Positions 30,223 through 40,476 are shown, numbered from the stretch's first letter. The stretch: 64,000 nucleotides of DNA from Amphritea atlantica (GCF_018860855.1 NZ_JAHKQE010000014.1:168966-232965); one strand, 5' to 3'. The notes: generated by a model not told the origin, from the letters alone. Numbers and translations: made by a program.

Positions 30223-31646
30223 TGACTAAGGCAGCATCTGTCTGGATTGTAGATGATGATCGTTCAATTCGTTGGGTAATGGACAAGGCCCTCTCCAGTG
30301 AAGGGGTTAGGGTTACTCTGTTTGAGAGCGGCGATAGTATGCTGCAACAATTACAGCGTGAGTCGCCAGATGTGGTGGTCAGTGATATCCGGATGCCTGG
30401 CATCAACGGTCTGGATCTACTCGAGCGCGTCAACGAAGAGCATCCCGAGTTACCGATCATTATTATGACGGCGCATTCCGATCTGGATAGCGCGGTGGCG
30501 TCCTATAAGGGCGGTGCGTTTGAGTATCTGCCTAAGCCGTTCGATATTGATGAGGCGGCCGCATTGGTGATGCGGGCGGTAGAGCACGCTCGTGAACAGC
30601 AGCAGCAGCGAGGCGAAGAGCCTGAGGCGCAGACTGAAATTATCGGTGAAGCGCCAGCGATGCAAGAGGTCTTTCGGGCTATCGGGCGGCTGTCTCAGTC
30701 GAATATCACCGTTATGATTAACGGTGAGTCGGGTACGGGTAAAGAGTTGGTTGCCAATGCCTTGCATCAACATAGTCCACGTGCCTCTAAGCCGTTTATT
30801 CCATTGAATATGGCGGCTATCCCGAAAGATTTGATTGAGTCAGAACTATTTGGTCATGAGAAAGGTGCTTTTACCGGCGCGGCAGCGGCGCGTCCAGGAC
30901 GCTTTGAGCAGGCGGATGGCGGTACTCTGTTTCTCGATGAAATTGGCGATATGCCTGCGGATACGCAGACCCGTCTGCTTCGAGTGTTAGCCGAAGGAGA
31001 GTTTTACCGAGTCGGTGGGCATACTTCGGTTAAGGTGGATGTGCGTATTATTGCGGCGACCCATCAGGATCTGGATCGTTTGGTGCAGGAAGGACGTTTC
31101 CGTGAGGATCTGTTTCACCGTCTCAACGTTATCCGTATTCATATTCCTAAACTGGCTGAACGGCGTGAAGATATTCCCCGTTTGACGCGTCATTTTCTCC
31201 AAAGCTCAGCGGAAGAGTTGAGTGTTGAATCAAAACTATTACATCCAGATACCGAGGTGTTTTTAAGTACCTTGCCTTGGCCGGGTAATGTGCGTCAGTT
31301 AGAAAATACCTGTCGTTGGCTGACCGTGATGGCCTCCGGACGCGAGGTTTTGATTGGTGATCTGCCACCCGAACTGTTGGAACAGACCGGTGATGAACAG
31401 ATCGTCACATCCAACTGGGAGAAAGCGTTACGTAACTGGGCTGAAAAACAGTTACAGCAAGGTTCAACATCCATTTTGGATACGGCCGTGCCTGCGTTTG
31501 AGAAAATCATGATTGAGGCGGCCTTGAAGCAAACAGCGGGACGTCGTCGTGATGCTTCGTTATTGCTGGGTTGGGGGCGTAACACGCTGACCCGCAAGAT
31601 CAAAGAGTTGGGTATGGATGATGTGCCTGACATGATAGAAGAGTAA
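30219..31646 (+). CDS. glnG: Nitrogen-regulation response regulator NtrC (GlnG)
   Basis: 475 aa from ATG at 30219 (GGAGCAAC ribosome site); the longer upstream frame lies inside glnL. The receiver domain has phospho-acceptor Asp56 in [10 protein letters not shown]. The sigma-54 AAA+ domain has Walker [12 protein letters not shown], the sigma-54-contacting GAFTGA loop and Walker [14 protein letters not shown]-terminal Fis-type HTH ([20 protein letters not shown]) follows. It activates glnA and other nitrogen genes. The DNA sites it would bind are visible upstream of glnA and glnL. Confidence 0.96.
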   Translation: MMTKAASVWIVDDDRSIRWVMDKALSSEGVRVTLFESGDSMLQQLQRESPDVVVSDIRMPGINGLDLLERVNEEHPELPIIIMTAHSDLDSAVASYKGGAFEYLPKPFDIDEAAALVMRAVEHAREQQQQRGEEPEAQTEIIGEAPAMQEVFRAIGRLSQSNITVMINGESGTGKELVANALHQHSPRASKPFIPLNMAAIPKDLIESELFGHEKGAFTGAAAARPGRFEQADGGTLFLDEIGDMPADTQTRLLRVLAEGEFYRVGGHTSVKVDVRIIAATHQDLDRLVQEGRFREDLFHRLNVIRIHIPKLAERREDIPRLTRHFLQSSAEELSVESKLLHPDTEVFLSTLPWPGNVRQLENTCRWLTVMASGREVLIGDLPPELLEQTGDEQIVTSNWEKALRNWAEKQLQQGSTSILDTAVPAFEKIMIEAALKQTAGRRRDASLLLGWGRNTLTRKIKELGMDDVPDMIEE

Positions 31647-31664
31647 TCTTAGCGTTGTTTCAGC

Positions 31665-31700
31665 TATAATCCCTGCCTCATTGTGAGTCAGGGATTTTTT
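31665..31700 (+). promoter_or_regulatory. Terminator-like hairpin that contains the trmL ribosome site, with overlapping -10 box
   Basis: AATCCCTG (31668-31675) pairs with CAGGGATT (31689-31696), followed by T residues running right up to the trmL ATG. The 3' arm CAGGGA is also the trmL Shine-Dalgarno. A perfect TATAAT lies at 31665-31670, so a transcript from it would start near 31677, beyond the 5' arm. The arrangement would terminate or hide glnG readthrough while leaving a local transcript translatable. Confidence 0.6.
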
Positions 31701-32165
31701 ATGCTTCATGTCGTGCTTTATCAGCCGGAAATACCGCCCAATACCGGTAATATTATCCGTTTGTGTGCCAATACCGGATTTAAGTTACATCTGATTGAGC
31801 CATTAGGGTTTGATTTTGATGATAAGAAATTGCGCCGTGCTGGGCTTGATTATCACGAGTTCGCACAGGTAGGGCGTTATCCGGATCTACAGAGCTGTCT
31901 GGATGAGTTGTCGACAGGCACTATCTGGGCGTTAACCACGAAGGGTAGCCGTACATATACCGGTGCTCATTTTGCTGCTGGTGATGTGCTGTTGTTTGGG
32001 CCAGAAACGCGAGGCTTACCGACCGAGGTGTTGGATAGCTTACCCGCTGAGCAGCGCTTGCGCTTGCCGATGAAAGCCGAGAGTCGTAGCCTGAATTTGT
32101 CTAATACCGTGGCCGTGGTGGTTTATGAGGCTTGGCGGCAGTTAGATTTTTCTGAAGGGGCTTAA
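31701..32165 (+). CDS. trmL: tRNA (cytidine/uridine-34 2'-O)-methyltransferase TrmL
   Basis: 154 aa from ATG at 31701 ([21 protein letters not shown]). SPOUT-family knot motifs are [24 protein letters not shown] and [22 protein letters not shown]. It methylates the wobble ribose of two tRNA-Leu species. It lies near secB and grxC, as in E. coli. The ribosome site is embedded in a hairpin (see that entry). Confidence 0.95.
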   Translation: MLHVVLYQPEIPPNTGNIIRLCANTGFKLHLIEPLGFDFDDKKLRRAGLDYHEFAQVGRYPDLQSCLDELSTGTIWALTTKGSRTYTGAHFAAGDVLLFGPETRGLPTEVLDSLPAEQRLRLPMKAESRSLNLSNTVAVVVYEAWRQLDFSEGA

Positions 32166-32204
32166 GTCGATTGAACATTAGTTAACTGAGCATTATTGGG
32201 GTAC

Positions 32205-32235
32205 AAAAAAACCGGATCTATGTCCGGTTTTTTTT
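32205..32235. terminator. Bidirectional terminator between trmL and secB
   Basis: AAAAAAACCGGA and TCCGGTTTTTTTT arms flank a short loop, and both strands end in T-runs. It separates convergent trmL (+) and secB (-). Confidence 0.88.
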
Positions 32236-32266
32236 GGCTAAGCGTTAAGGCTTAGCGAGCAAGACA

Positions 32267-32749
32267 TTAATGCTGTGGTGTTTCTTCGGTCGCTGCTTGA
32301 GCTTGCTGTTGCATCTGTTGTGCATACAGCGCATCAAAGTTGACCGGTGATAGCATCAGTGCTGGGAAGCTACCTTTGTTAACCATATTATCAATGGCTT
32401 CGCGCGCATATGGGAACAGAATGCTAGGGCAGAACGCGCCTAGTGTATGATGCAGTTCTGCGTCGGCAAGGCCAGTAATAGTGAAGATACCCGCTTGCTG
32501 TACTTCGACCAAAAATGCGGTTTCGTCATCATTCTTCGCGGTAACTGTCAGGGTCAGAACAACCTCAAAAACACCTTGGTCCAGTGTAGATGTTGCTGAA
32601 TTCATATCTAGATTGATTTCAGGCTTCCACTGCTGGGTAAATACTTTAGGTGAATTAGGCGCTTCAAAAGACGCATCTTTCAGATAAACCCGCTGAATAG
32701 CAAACTGAGGGTTTTGTTGTTCTTGTGTGCTCTGATCGTTCTCTGCCAT
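32267..32749 (-). CDS. secB: Protein-export chaperone SecB
   Basis: 160 aa (E. coli 155). It has the conserved [48 protein letters not shown] and [17 protein letters not shown] segments. SecB is a cytosolic tetramer that keeps preproteins unfolded for SecA. It is the third gene of the leftward yibN-grxC-secB group, with 23 bp to grxC. Confidence 0.96.
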   Translation of the reverse strand: MAENDQSTQEQQNPQFAIQRVYLKDASFEAPNSPKVFTQQWKPEINLDMNSATSTLDQGVFEVVLTLTVTAKNDDETAFLVEVQQAGIFTITGLADAELHHTLGAFCPSILFPYAREAIDNMVNKGSFPALMLSPVNFDALYAQQMQQQAQAATEETPQH

Positions 32750-32772
32750 GGTTTTATATCCTGATAATTGAA

Positions 32773-33027
32773 TTAATCAGCCAGTAACTTATCCAGTTTA
32801 CCTTGTTGTTCTAAGGCAAACAGATCGTCACATCCGCCGACATGATGTTCATTGATAAAAATCTGCGGGACCGAAGTTCGGCCGCTGCGTTTAATCATCT
32901 CTTGCCGCGCACCGGATACTGCTTCAACATTGATCTCGTTGTAAACAGCACCTTTGCTATCGAGTAGCATCTTGGCTCTGCGGCAAAAGGGGCACCAGCT
33001 ATTGCTGTATAACGTTATTTTTGACAT
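32773..33027 (-). CDS. grxC: Glutaredoxin 3
   Basis: 84 aa from ATG at 33027 ([18 protein letters not shown]); the longer frame runs into yibN and is not needed. The active site is CPFC, with Phe in place of the common Tyr. [19 protein letters not shown] holds the cis-Pro and GSH-binding residues. It reduces disulfides with glutathione in the cytosol. It starts 2 bp after the yibN stop. Confidence 0.95.
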   Translation of the reverse strand: MSKITLYSNSWCPFCRRAKMLLDSKGAVYNEINVEAVSGARQEMIKRSGRTSVPQIFINEHHVGGCDDLFALEQQGKLDKLLAD

Positions 33028-33029
33028 GA

Positions 33030-33443
33030 CTATTTTATGACCGGTAGGCTTTGTGATTTCCACTCAGTCATGCCGCCAGATAGACGCACAACATTTTCAA
33101 AACCAGCTGCTTTCAGCTTTTTGCTGACGGCACCGGCAGTTTGACCGATATTGCAGACCACAATAATCGGTTTTTGCTTATGTTTATCCAGTTCGGTGAT
33201 GCGTGTGTCGAGCTCTGTGACCGGAATATGGACTGCATCGGTAATATGGCCGGTGACAAACTCTTTTTTCGGTCTGATATCCAGAATGACAGCATTGTCT
33301 TTATTGATCAGCCGGGTTGCTTCATGGGTGCCTACTGATTTGCCCGCTTTATTCTGTTCGGTCCACAGCAACATCGCTAGGGTCAAAGCCCAAGCCGCTA
33401 CCAGCATAATATTATTGGTGATGAATTCGAGCAGTTGTTCCAT
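33030..33443 (-). CDS. yibN: Membrane-anchored rhodanese-like protein YibN
   Basis: 137 aa. A transmembrane helix spans ~10-27 (NIMLVAAWALTLAMLLW). A rhodanese domain spans ~40-137 with ILDIRPKKEFVTGHI and the active-site cysteine in VVCNIGQTAGAVSKKL. YibN precedes grxC-secB in E. coli too. Its sulfur acceptor is unknown. Confidence 0.92.
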   Translation of the reverse strand: MEQLLEFITNNIMLVAAWALTLAMLLWTEQNKAGKSVGTHEATRLINKDNAVILDIRPKKEFVTGHITDAVHIPVTELDTRITELDKHKQKPIIVVCNIGQTAGAVSKKLKAAGFENVVRLSGGMTEWKSQSLPVIK

Positions 33444-33768
33444 TCTCTGTATCCGGCCAGTTTCGAAGATACTTAAATCTAGTCTCTTAATTTAGAGGTT
33501 AAAATCCAAGTTGATCGCAATGATAGTTTTTAAAGCGGGTAAGTATACCTTGCCAAAGCGCAACAGGTAACAGCCACAAGACGTAAATAGCGATGAAAAA
33601 TGCTGAATGATGGGGATATCGGATATGACTGGCGGTTTTTCGAAATGAATCGTGCTTTTCTAGGAGCATTCGCCATTAGCGTGTTTTGTCAGTAAAATAT
33701 CCGGCCATTGGGCTAGCTGTGTATAACAGCTTAAAACTCTACAACAACTCTGAGTGAAAAGAACCTCT
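33444..33768. other. Divergent yibN-gpmI intergenic region
   Basis: 325 bp with no ORF and no recognisable RNA. It should hold the promoters of both divergent operons, but I see no clear -35/-10 pair or operator. A short inverted repeat around TCTCTTAATTTAGAGG (33482-33497) is the only structure noted. Confidence 0.5.
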
Positions 33769-35319
33769 ATGACTGATCAGCGATCCCCAAAAGCGTTAAT
33801 TATTCTCGATGGCTTCGGTGTAGAAGCAACCGAATCCAGCGCGCTTACCGCCGCCTCTACCCCCACGTGGGATCGATTGATGGCAGAATCCCCACATAGC
33901 AGTATTGCGACCTCGGGCTTGGCAGTGGGGTTGCCGGAAGGGCAGATGGGCAATTCTGAAGTTGGCCATATGAATATTGGTGCTGGCCGAGTGGTTTATC
34001 AAAATTTTACCCGCATTAATAAAGCGATCGAAGAGGGTACCTTTTATGATAATGAGGTACTGACCGGAGCAATCGATAAAGCGGTTGCGGCAAACGGTGC
34101 GGTGCATGTTACCGGTCTGTTATCGCCTGGTGGTGTGCACAGCCATGAAAAACATCTATTTGCTTTGCTCGAGATGGCGGTAAAGCGAGGTGCTAAAAAG
34201 GTATTTTTACACGGTATTCTGGATGGTCGGGATATGCCGCCACGCAGTGCCGAAGATTCAATTAAAGCTGCAGAAGCGAAATTTGCAGCGTTAGGCTGTG
34301 GTGCTATCGCCACTATTGTTGGTCGTTATTTTGCGATGGATAGGGATAATCGCTGGGATCGGGTGCAGTTAGCCTACGATGCGATGACCACAGGTTTGGC
34401 GCCTTGTTATGAAACCTCGGCGTTGGATGCGTTACATCATGCCTATGAGCGTGATGAAAATGATGAGTTTGTGCAAGCAACCACCATTATTGGTGCGGAT
34501 GGCCAGCCTGTAGGGCTGATCAGAGATAATGATACAGTGATCTGCGCCAACTTCCGTCCAGATCGTTCGCGAGAGATTACTCGGGCCTTTGTGGACACAG
34601 CGTTCGATGGTTTTGTCCGTAGTGCGACACCAGCATTGTCCGATTATGTGATGATGACGGAATACGCGGCGGATATTCCAGCGAGTTGCGCCTATCCACC
34701 GGTTAAGTTGGTTAATAGCCTCGGTGATTTTCTATCCAAGCAGCATAAAACCCAGCTGCGTATTGCCGAAACCGAGAAATATGCCCATGTGACCTTTTTC
34801 TTTAATGGGGGAGAGGAGCAGCCGTATGTCGGTGAAGAACGCATCTTGGTGCCATCTCCGGATGTAGCGACCTATGATTTGAAACCGGAAATGAGTGCGC
34901 CGGAAGTGACCGATAAGTTAGTTGAGGCGATCGAGAGTGGTAAATTTGATCTGATTGTCTGTAACTTTGCTAACCCTGATATGGTGGGGCACACCGGCAA
35001 TTTTGCTGCGGCGGTAAAGGCGGTTGAGGCGGTGGATCAGTGTATCAGTCGGGTGCTTGAGGCGATGCATAAAGTCGCCGGTGAAACACTGATTACAGCG
35101 GATCACGGCAATGTTGAGTTGATGGTGAATCCAAAGACCGGTCAAGCACATACAGCACATACACTTTGGCCGGTAGCGTTGGTCTATGATGGCCCGCGTA
35201 AATCTCAGTTGCAGCTTAAAGATGGCGCGTTGTGTGATTTGGCGCCAACGATTCTGGCGCTGATGGGGTTAGAGCAGCCTGCAGAGATGACGGGTCATTC
35301 ACTGGCTGACATAAGCTGA
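33769..35319 (+). CDS. gpmI: 2,3-bisphosphoglycerate-independent phosphoglycerate mutase
   Basis: 516 aa from ATG at 33769; a GTG 15 bases upstream is also in frame. Alkaline-phosphatase fold with metal-binding ALIILDGFG, nucleophile Ser in [36 protein letters not shown] and the late TADHGNVE and HTAHTLWPV. It interconverts 3- and 2-phosphoglycerate using Mn. It heads the gpmI-envC-ctpA-yibQ cluster conserved in E. coli and Pseudomonas. Confidence 0.96.
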   Translation: MTDQRSPKALIILDGFGVEATESSALTAASTPTWDRLMAESPHSSIATSGLAVGLPEGQMGNSEVGHMNIGAGRVVYQNFTRINKAIEEGTFYDNEVLTGAIDKAVAANGAVHVTGLLSPGGVHSHEKHLFALLEMAVKRGAKKVFLHGILDGRDMPPRSAEDSIKAAEAKFAALGCGAIATIVGRYFAMDRDNRWDRVQLAYDAMTTGLAPCYETSALDALHHAYERDENDEFVQATTIIGADGQPVGLIRDNDTVICANFRPDRSREITRAFVDTAFDGFVRSATPALSDYVMMTEYAADIPASCAYPPVKLVNSLGDFLSKQHKTQLRIAETEKYAHVTFFFNGGEEQPYVGEERILVPSPDVATYDLKPEMSAPEVTDKLVEAIESGKFDLIVCNFANPDMVGHTGNFAAAVKAVEAVDQCISRVLEAMHKVAGETLITADHGNVELMVNPKTGQAHTAHTLWPVALVYDGPRKSQLQLKDGALCDLAPTILALMGLEQPAEMTGHSLADIS

Positions 35320-35354
35320 GGATGCAGGCCGTTTTGTCAACGGCCTGTCTGTAT

Positions 35355-36497
35355 ATGCCAAAAAAACGATTAGTTCTATGTTTAATGGTGACGTTGCTCT
35401 CGCTAACACCGCCGCTTTTTGCTGCTCAGGAAAAAGCTACCGAAGCTGAAATTGTATCGTTGAAAAAGACGATTGCTAAGTTGAGTAAAAATCTTGGCTC
35501 TTTGAAAGGTGAACATGCTTCGGTGCAGCGAGAAGTGCGCCGTACCGATCAGAGTATTGGTGAGTTAACGCGGGAAATTCGGCGTCTTAATCAACAATTA
35601 AAGGATGCTGAAACGCAGTTACGAACCTTAGAACAGGAAAAAAAGCCGCTACTAACCTCCTTGCAACAACAAGCGGTGGGGCTGGAGCAACAGCTGCGAC
35701 AGCAATATAAAACCGGCCATCAGCCGCGTTTGCAGTTACTGTTGACTCAGCGAGATCCCGAGCAGGTTTCGCGGATGTTGCGTTATTATGATCGGATTAA
35801 TCAGACGCTCACTGAGCGACTCGAATCCTTCCGTACGGGATTGGTTCGCCTAGAGGAAGCTGAAGAGGCTATTCGTGGAGCACAGCAGGGTATTTTTGAC
35901 CGTCGAGATCTACTTAAGGCGCGCTCAGTCGATCTAGAGTCTGTGCGCGAAGAGCGTCGAGTGGTGCTCAATCAGTTAGCGGCAAAACTCAGCAGTGACA
36001 GCCAAAAACTGAAAACGATGCAGGCGGATCAGCAGCGGCTGGAAAAACTGCTTGCGCAGATTCGAGAGTCGATTGAAAAAATCGCCATTGGCAGTGATGA
36101 AAAAGCGTTTCGCGATCTGAAGGGGCGTTTACCTTGGCCGGCAAAGGGTAAAATTGTTCAGCGCTTTGGTAACACGCGAGATAGTATTCGTTATGAAGGT
36201 ATCTTGTTGGCAGGAAAAACCGGTCAGCCGGTACGGGCGGTTCATCATGGACGGGTAGTTTTCTCCGACTGGTTACGCGGCTATGGGTTGCTGATTATTG
36301 TTGATCATAGTGCCGGCTATATGAGTCTTTACGGCCATAACGAGTCGTTGTTAAGTGACGTCGGGGAGTGGGTTTCTGCCGGAGATCAGTTAGCCACCGT
36401 TGGTAGCAGTGGCGGCAGCGGTGTTTCAGGACTCTATTTTGCCGTACGTTATAAGGGAAATTCAGCAGATCCGCTTAAATGGCTGGCGAGAAGGTAG
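35355..36497 (+). CDS. envC: EnvC, amidase activator with degenerate LytM domain
   Basis: 380 aa from ATG at 35355 (an ATG at 35322 is in frame, but its ribosome site would overlap the start). Signal peptide PKKRLVLCLMVTLLSLTPPLFA, then a long coiled coil (~30-260) and a C-terminal LytM/M23 domain. In that domain metal ligands are replaced (RYEGILLAG instead of an HxGxD motif), as in E. coli EnvC, which activates AmiA/AmiB at the septum rather than cutting peptidoglycan itself. Confidence 0.92.
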   Translation: MPKKRLVLCLMVTLLSLTPPLFAAQEKATEAEIVSLKKTIAKLSKNLGSLKGEHASVQREVRRTDQSIGELTREIRRLNQQLKDAETQLRTLEQEKKPLLTSLQQQAVGLEQQLRQQYKTGHQPRLQLLLTQRDPEQVSRMLRYYDRINQTLTERLESFRTGLVRLEEAEEAIRGAQQGIFDRRDLLKARSVDLESVREERRVVLNQLAAKLSSDSQKLKTMQADQQRLEKLLAQIRESIEKIAIGSDEKAFRDLKGRLPWPAKGKIVQRFGNTRDSIRYEGILLAGKTGQPVRAVHHGRVVFSDWLRGYGLLIIVDHSAGYMSLYGHNESLLSDVGEWVSAGDQLATVGSSGGSGVSGLYFAVRYKGNSADPLKWLARR

Positions 36498-36551
36498 TGG
36501 TAGCGGTTATGCTGTTTCAATATTTTACAGATGTCTAAATAAGGATGAATC

Positions 36552-37901
36552 ATGACGCTGAAGCAACAGCTATCCAGCCTGACTAAGCCTCTGTTGCTGA
36601 CCTGCCTGTTGAGTGGGGCAGCTGCACCTCTGTTGGCTGCGGATGTTACGCCTGAAAGTGAGGCGATTAAAAGTATCCCGCTAGAAGAGATTCGTTTATT
36701 TTCAGAAGTCTTCGAGCGCATTAAAAACTCTTATGTCGAGCCGGTTGATGACGCTAAGTTACTGGAAGATGCGGTACGCGGCATGTTGGCAGGGCTTGAT
36801 CCTCACTCGGCCTACCTTGGGCCGGATGCCTTTTCTGATTTACAAAGTCATACCAGTGGCGAGTTTGGTGGTTTAGGTATTGAAGTCGGTCTAGAAGATG
36901 GCTTTATTCGGGTTATCGCTCCCATTGATGACACTCCAGCGCAGCGTGCGGGCGTCAAAGCCGGCGATCTTATCGTTAAACTCGGCGATCAGCCCGTACA
37001 GGGTATGGGGTTGGCGGACGCGGTTAAACTGATGCGAGGTAAGCCGGGTTCTGAACTGGTCTTGACGGTGATTAGGGAGGGCGAAGATAAGCCTTTAGAG
37101 ATCGTTGTTGTCAGGGACATCATTCGTGTAGCCAGTGTAAAACAGCGGTTGCTGGGTGGTGGTGTTGGTTATCTACGTCTTACTCAGTTTCAGGTTAATA
37201 CCGGTAATGATCTTCAGGTCGCGATCGAAAAACTAAAAGCGCAAAGTGAATTGAGCGGTATTGTGCTGGATCTGCGCAACAATCCCGGTGGTGTTTTACG
37301 GGCGGCGGTTGAGGTGTGTGATGCTTTTCTTGATCAGGGGTTGATCGTTTATACCGAGGGTCGTGTTGCTAATTCGGAGTTGCGTTATAATGCGACTCAA
37401 AGAACGTTGGTTGATAATGATGTACCCATTGTTGTGCTGATCAACCAGGGCTCGGCATCCGCCTCTGAAATCGTTGCCGGTGCCCTTCAGGATCAATCGC
37501 GAGCAGTGATTATGGGCGTTGATAGCTTTGGTAAAGGTTCGGTGCAAACCGTTTTACCGCTGACTAAAGATCGAGCATTAAAACTCACCACCGCGCGCTA
37601 TTTCACGCCTCTGGGGCGTTCGATTCAAGCGCAGGGCATTGTGCCAGATATCTATGTGGCCGAAGCGGATGTAAACCTTAAAGATTCCGGTAACTTTATT
37701 AAAGAGCGGGATCTGAGTGGTCACTTGGAAAATGCCAAAGCGGAAATGGTCGATCCATCGGAACCGTTAGTGTCCATTGTTGAGAACGATTTTCAGCTGT
37801 ACGAAGCGCTCAATCTATTGAAAGGTCTGGCGGTGGTTCGATCCGGCACTCAATCGGCTAACCGTACTCAACCTGAAGCCGCGCAAACCGAGAGTCAGTG
37901 A
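36552..37901 (+). CDS. ctpA: C-terminal processing peptidase, S41 family
   Basis: 449 aa. Signal peptide (~1-30), then an N-terminal domain with GMLAGLDPHSAYLGPD and a PDZ domain (~95-175, FGGLGIEVGLEDGFIRVIAP). The S41 protease domain has catalytic Ser in NQGSASASEIVAGA and Lys in DSFGKGSVQT. In Pseudomonas, CtpA degrades peptidoglycan endopeptidases together with an outer-membrane partner. It lies 54 bp after envC and overlaps yibQ by 4 bases. Confidence 0.94.
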   Translation: MTLKQQLSSLTKPLLLTCLLSGAAAPLLAADVTPESEAIKSIPLEEIRLFSEVFERIKNSYVEPVDDAKLLEDAVRGMLAGLDPHSAYLGPDAFSDLQSHTSGEFGGLGIEVGLEDGFIRVIAPIDDTPAQRAGVKAGDLIVKLGDQPVQGMGLADAVKLMRGKPGSELVLTVIREGEDKPLEIVVVRDIIRVASVKQRLLGGGVGYLRLTQFQVNTGNDLQVAIEKLKAQSELSGIVLDLRNNPGGVLRAAVEVCDAFLDQGLIVYTEGRVANSELRYNATQRTLVDNDVPIVVLINQGSASASEIVAGALQDQSRAVIMGVDSFGKGSVQTVLPLTKDRALKLTTARYFTPLGRSIQAQGIVPDIYVAEADVNLKDSGNFIKERDLSGHLENAKAEMVDPSEPLVSIVENDFQLYEALNLLKGLAVVRSGTQSANRTQPEAAQTESQ

Positions 37902-38746
37902 TACAGCCTATTCGGCACCGTCATGGGGTTGCTGCATCTCTTGTAGCGATCCTGTTTTGGTTGTCATTGTCTTCGTCGGTTGTTGCTGAGCCGGCATCAG
38001 CTCGGCTTATTATCATCATCGATGATATAGGTAATAGCCTCGAAAAAGGGACTGCCGCGATTAACTTGCCGGGTCCAATCGCTTATTCTGTTTTACCTCA
38101 TACACCTCATAGTGTTGCTCTTGCTGAACTGGCATTCCGTCAGGGAAAAGAGGTGATGTTACATGCGCCGATGGCCAATGCGGCTCATTTGCGACTGGGG
38201 CCGGGAGCGTTGACGGATAGTCTTAATCGATCGCAGCTCACAAAAGTGTTACGGGATAATATTGCCGCTGTCCCCCATGTGTCTGGCGTGAATAATCATA
38301 TGGGCAGCTTGCTTACCCAGCGACGACAGAAAATGGATTGGGTGATGGATATACTGGCTGAACAGGGGCTGTTTTTTCTTGATAGCAGAACCACAAGTGA
38401 GACGGTCGCTTGGAAAGCGGCTTACTCTCGGGGTATTCCTTGGTTAATGCGGGATGTGTTTCTTGATCATGAGCAGACGACAGCATTTGTCGATAAACAG
38501 TTTCGCTACGGTATTCGGTTGGCGCAAGAGCAGGGTTTTGCGGTATTAATTTGTCACCCTTATCCCGAAACCATTAGTTATCTTTCAAAAGTCCTGCCCA
38601 CTATCGGTGAGCAAGGTATTCAGTTAGTTGCACCCAGTGGTTTTCTATTGCAGCAAGCTGAAGCGCGACGCTTGGTAGATGCTCAACGGCTCGTCGAGGT
38701 ATCTGCGCCTGCTTGTAATCAGCAAGATCATTGCCGGCCTCGTTAG
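37898..38746 (+). CDS. yibQ: Divergent polysaccharide deacetylase YibQ
   Basis: 282 aa with a GTG start overlapping the ctpA stop (GTGA). Signal peptide (~1-31), then the divergent deacetylase (DUF610) fold: LIIIIDDIGNSLEKG, YSVLPHTPHS, EVMLHAPM, VSGVNNHMGSLLTQ, LFFLDSRTT and VLICHPYPET. It is a secreted TIM-barrel hydrolase family of unknown substrate, encoded next to envC in many gammaproteobacteria. Confidence 0.93.
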   Translation: MIQPIRHRHGVAASLVAILFWLSLSSSVVAEPASARLIIIIDDIGNSLEKGTAAINLPGPIAYSVLPHTPHSVALAELAFRQGKEVMLHAPMANAAHLRLGPGALTDSLNRSQLTKVLRDNIAAVPHVSGVNNHMGSLLTQRRQKMDWVMDILAEQGLFFLDSRTTSETVAWKAAYSRGIPWLMRDVFLDHEQTTAFVDKQFRYGIRLAQEQGFAVLICHPYPETISYLSKVLPTIGEQGIQLVAPSGFLLQQAEARRLVDAQRLVEVSAPACNQQDHCRPR

Positions 38747-38921
38747 TGCTGCAAGATCAATCCACTGTGAAAGAGTCGCCTGTATTAACGCTGCCTTAGG
38801 ATGAGTGTGAGGCTTGGAAAAGCCAATTGTATGACATCCTTTTTAATATTCGATCTGTTTTTTCAGTTATTATCGCCCCTAGAAGAGGCTCCTACAGTGT
38901 ATGGCTGGAACGATAGGTGTC

Positions 38922-39643
38922 GGGTTGTATCGGTACGGATCATTCGGAAGGTGCTGGTGAGTTTTGCGAACTGCACCGGTGATGAGAGATGGTTGTTGAT
39001 CTAAGATTGTTTCCATGGGTGCGGTTCGTGCCTCACCGCTACCCTAGGGGAAATCGTTAGATTTGGCGTTGGATTGTATCGGTACGGATCATTCGTCGGG
39101 TGCTGGTGAGTTTTGCGAACCGCACCGGTGATGAGAGATATTTTTTGATCTAAGGTTATTTCCATGGGTGCGGTTCGTGCCCGCTACCCTACGGGAAATC
39201 GTTGGGATTTGGCGCTGGGTTGTATCGGTACGAATCATTCGTAAGGTGCTGGTGAGCTTTGCAAGCCACACCGGTGATGAGAGATGGTTGTTGATCTAAG
39301 ATTGTTTCCATGGGTGCGGTTCGTACCTCACCGCTACCCTACGGGAAATCGTTGGGATTTGGCGCGGGGTTGTATCGGTACGGATCATTCGTAAGGTGCT
39401 GGTGAGCTTTGCAAGCCACACCTGTGATGAGAGATATTTTTTGATCTAAGGTTGTTTCCATGGGTGCGGTTCGTGCCCGCTACCCTACGGGAAATCGTTG
39501 GGATTTGGCGCGGGGTTGTATCGGTTTGGATCATTCGTAAGGTGCTGGTGAGCTTTGTGAATCACATCGGTGATGAGAGATATTTTTTGATCTAAGGTTG
39601 TTTCCATGGGTGCGGTTTGTGCTCGCTACCCTACGGGAAACCG
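38922..39643. repeat. Five-copy tandem array of ~148-bp units, each with a REP-like palindrome
   Basis: Units start at about 38922, 39071, 39217, 39367 and 39513 (periods 149, 146, 150, 146). Each opens GGGTTGTATCGGTACGGATC (with small changes) and contains CACCGGTG. Each ends in a palindrome GGGTGCGGT...ACCGCTACCC or its shortened form, followed by CTACGGGAAA. On the minus strand that is GTAG followed by an imperfect hairpin, the layout of REP elements. Units alternate between a long type (GAGATGGTTG...GCCTCACCGC) and a short type (GAGATATTTT...GCCCGC) as A-B-A-B-B. There is no transposase nearby. The 175 bp between yibQ and the array hold no gene. Confidence 0.9.
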
Positions 39644-39672
39644 GTGCTACCCGTGTCCTTAAATGACCCCTA

Positions 39673-40440
39673 TCAGAATAGCATTAACCCGTCGTAGATT
39701 AGCTTAGCACCCACTACGATAGTCAGTGTTTCAAAAGCCCGCTTTACCCAGCCATTACCCCGACTTAGCGCTAGGTGCGTGCCAGTATAGGCGCCAATAA
39801 TAGCTCCGATAATCAATGCCGGTAGCCACTCCCAGTGAGGCGGTTGCTGTAGTGCCACGGTGATAGCACCGGAGCCGTTCCAAAACAGTCCAACGAGCAC
39901 CAATACATAAGCCACTGCGGATTTGTAGTCCAGACCAAACCAGCGTACCAACCATAATGTGACGAACAAGCCGGTACCCGAGGTGAGTGAACCATTAAGA
40001 ATGCCGATTAGCCCAAGTACTAGCCCGCCGATGAACATACCGGAAGCATCTCGATGACGGGGTTCTAGGGTCATGCCTAGCTGAGCCTTAAAGACCGAGT
40101 AGAGACCAAGACCGGAGGTCAGTATACCTAGGCTTAAGATCGTCAGTGATTCTGGCAACTGTAACACCAGAACGCCACCGAGAATGACGCCGGGAAGACC
40201 GCAGGCGAGTATAAACAGACAGAAGCGACGATCGAGAGACTTTTCCCGTAGATGACGCAGGGTAGCGCCGATACCTAAAGCGACACTAGCGATCTTATGG
40301 GTTGCTAGAGCGCTGCTAAAGCTCAATCCAAGAAAGAGTAAGACGGGAAGTTGTAGCAGACCGGCGCCCCCGCCAGCCATGGCAGAAAGACCATTGGCTA
40401 GCAGCGAAATCAGCACCAGACTGAGTTGTTCGATGATCAT
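39673..40440 (-). CDS. TauE/SafE-family sulfite exporter-like permease
   Basis: 255 aa with about eight membrane helices in two repeats. Typical segments are GGGAGLLQLPVLLFLGLS, the conserved ATHKIASVALGIGA, and GSLTSGTGLFVTLWLVRW in the second half. The family moves sulfur-containing or carboxylate anions; the substrate here is unknown. It is last in the leftward coaBC-algC-argB-slmA group but 36 bp away from slmA, so it may or may not be co-transcribed. Confidence 0.88.
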   Translation of the reverse strand: MIIEQLSLVLISLLANGLSAMAGGGAGLLQLPVLLFLGLSFSSALATHKIASVALGIGATLRHLREKSLDRRFCLFILACGLPGVILGGVLVLQLPESLTILSLGILTSGLGLYSVFKAQLGMTLEPRHRDASGMFIGGLVLGLIGILNGSLTSGTGLFVTLWLVRWFGLDYKSAVAYVLVLVGLFWNGSGAITVALQQPPHWEWLPALIIGAIIGAYTGTHLALSRGNGWVKRAFETLTIVVGAKLIYDGLMLF

Positions 40441-40476
40441 TTATCAATGAATCTCGGTTAGGCATGAGACAAGCTT

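Noticed and set aside
38801..39271. Short frames within and beside the 148-bp repeat array
   Set aside because: The repeat units differ by 3-4 bp in length and frames do not continue between units, so the array is not coding.
38922..39643. CRISPR array
   Set aside because: Units are about 148 bp and nearly identical throughout, with no short repeats separating unique spacers and no cas genes.
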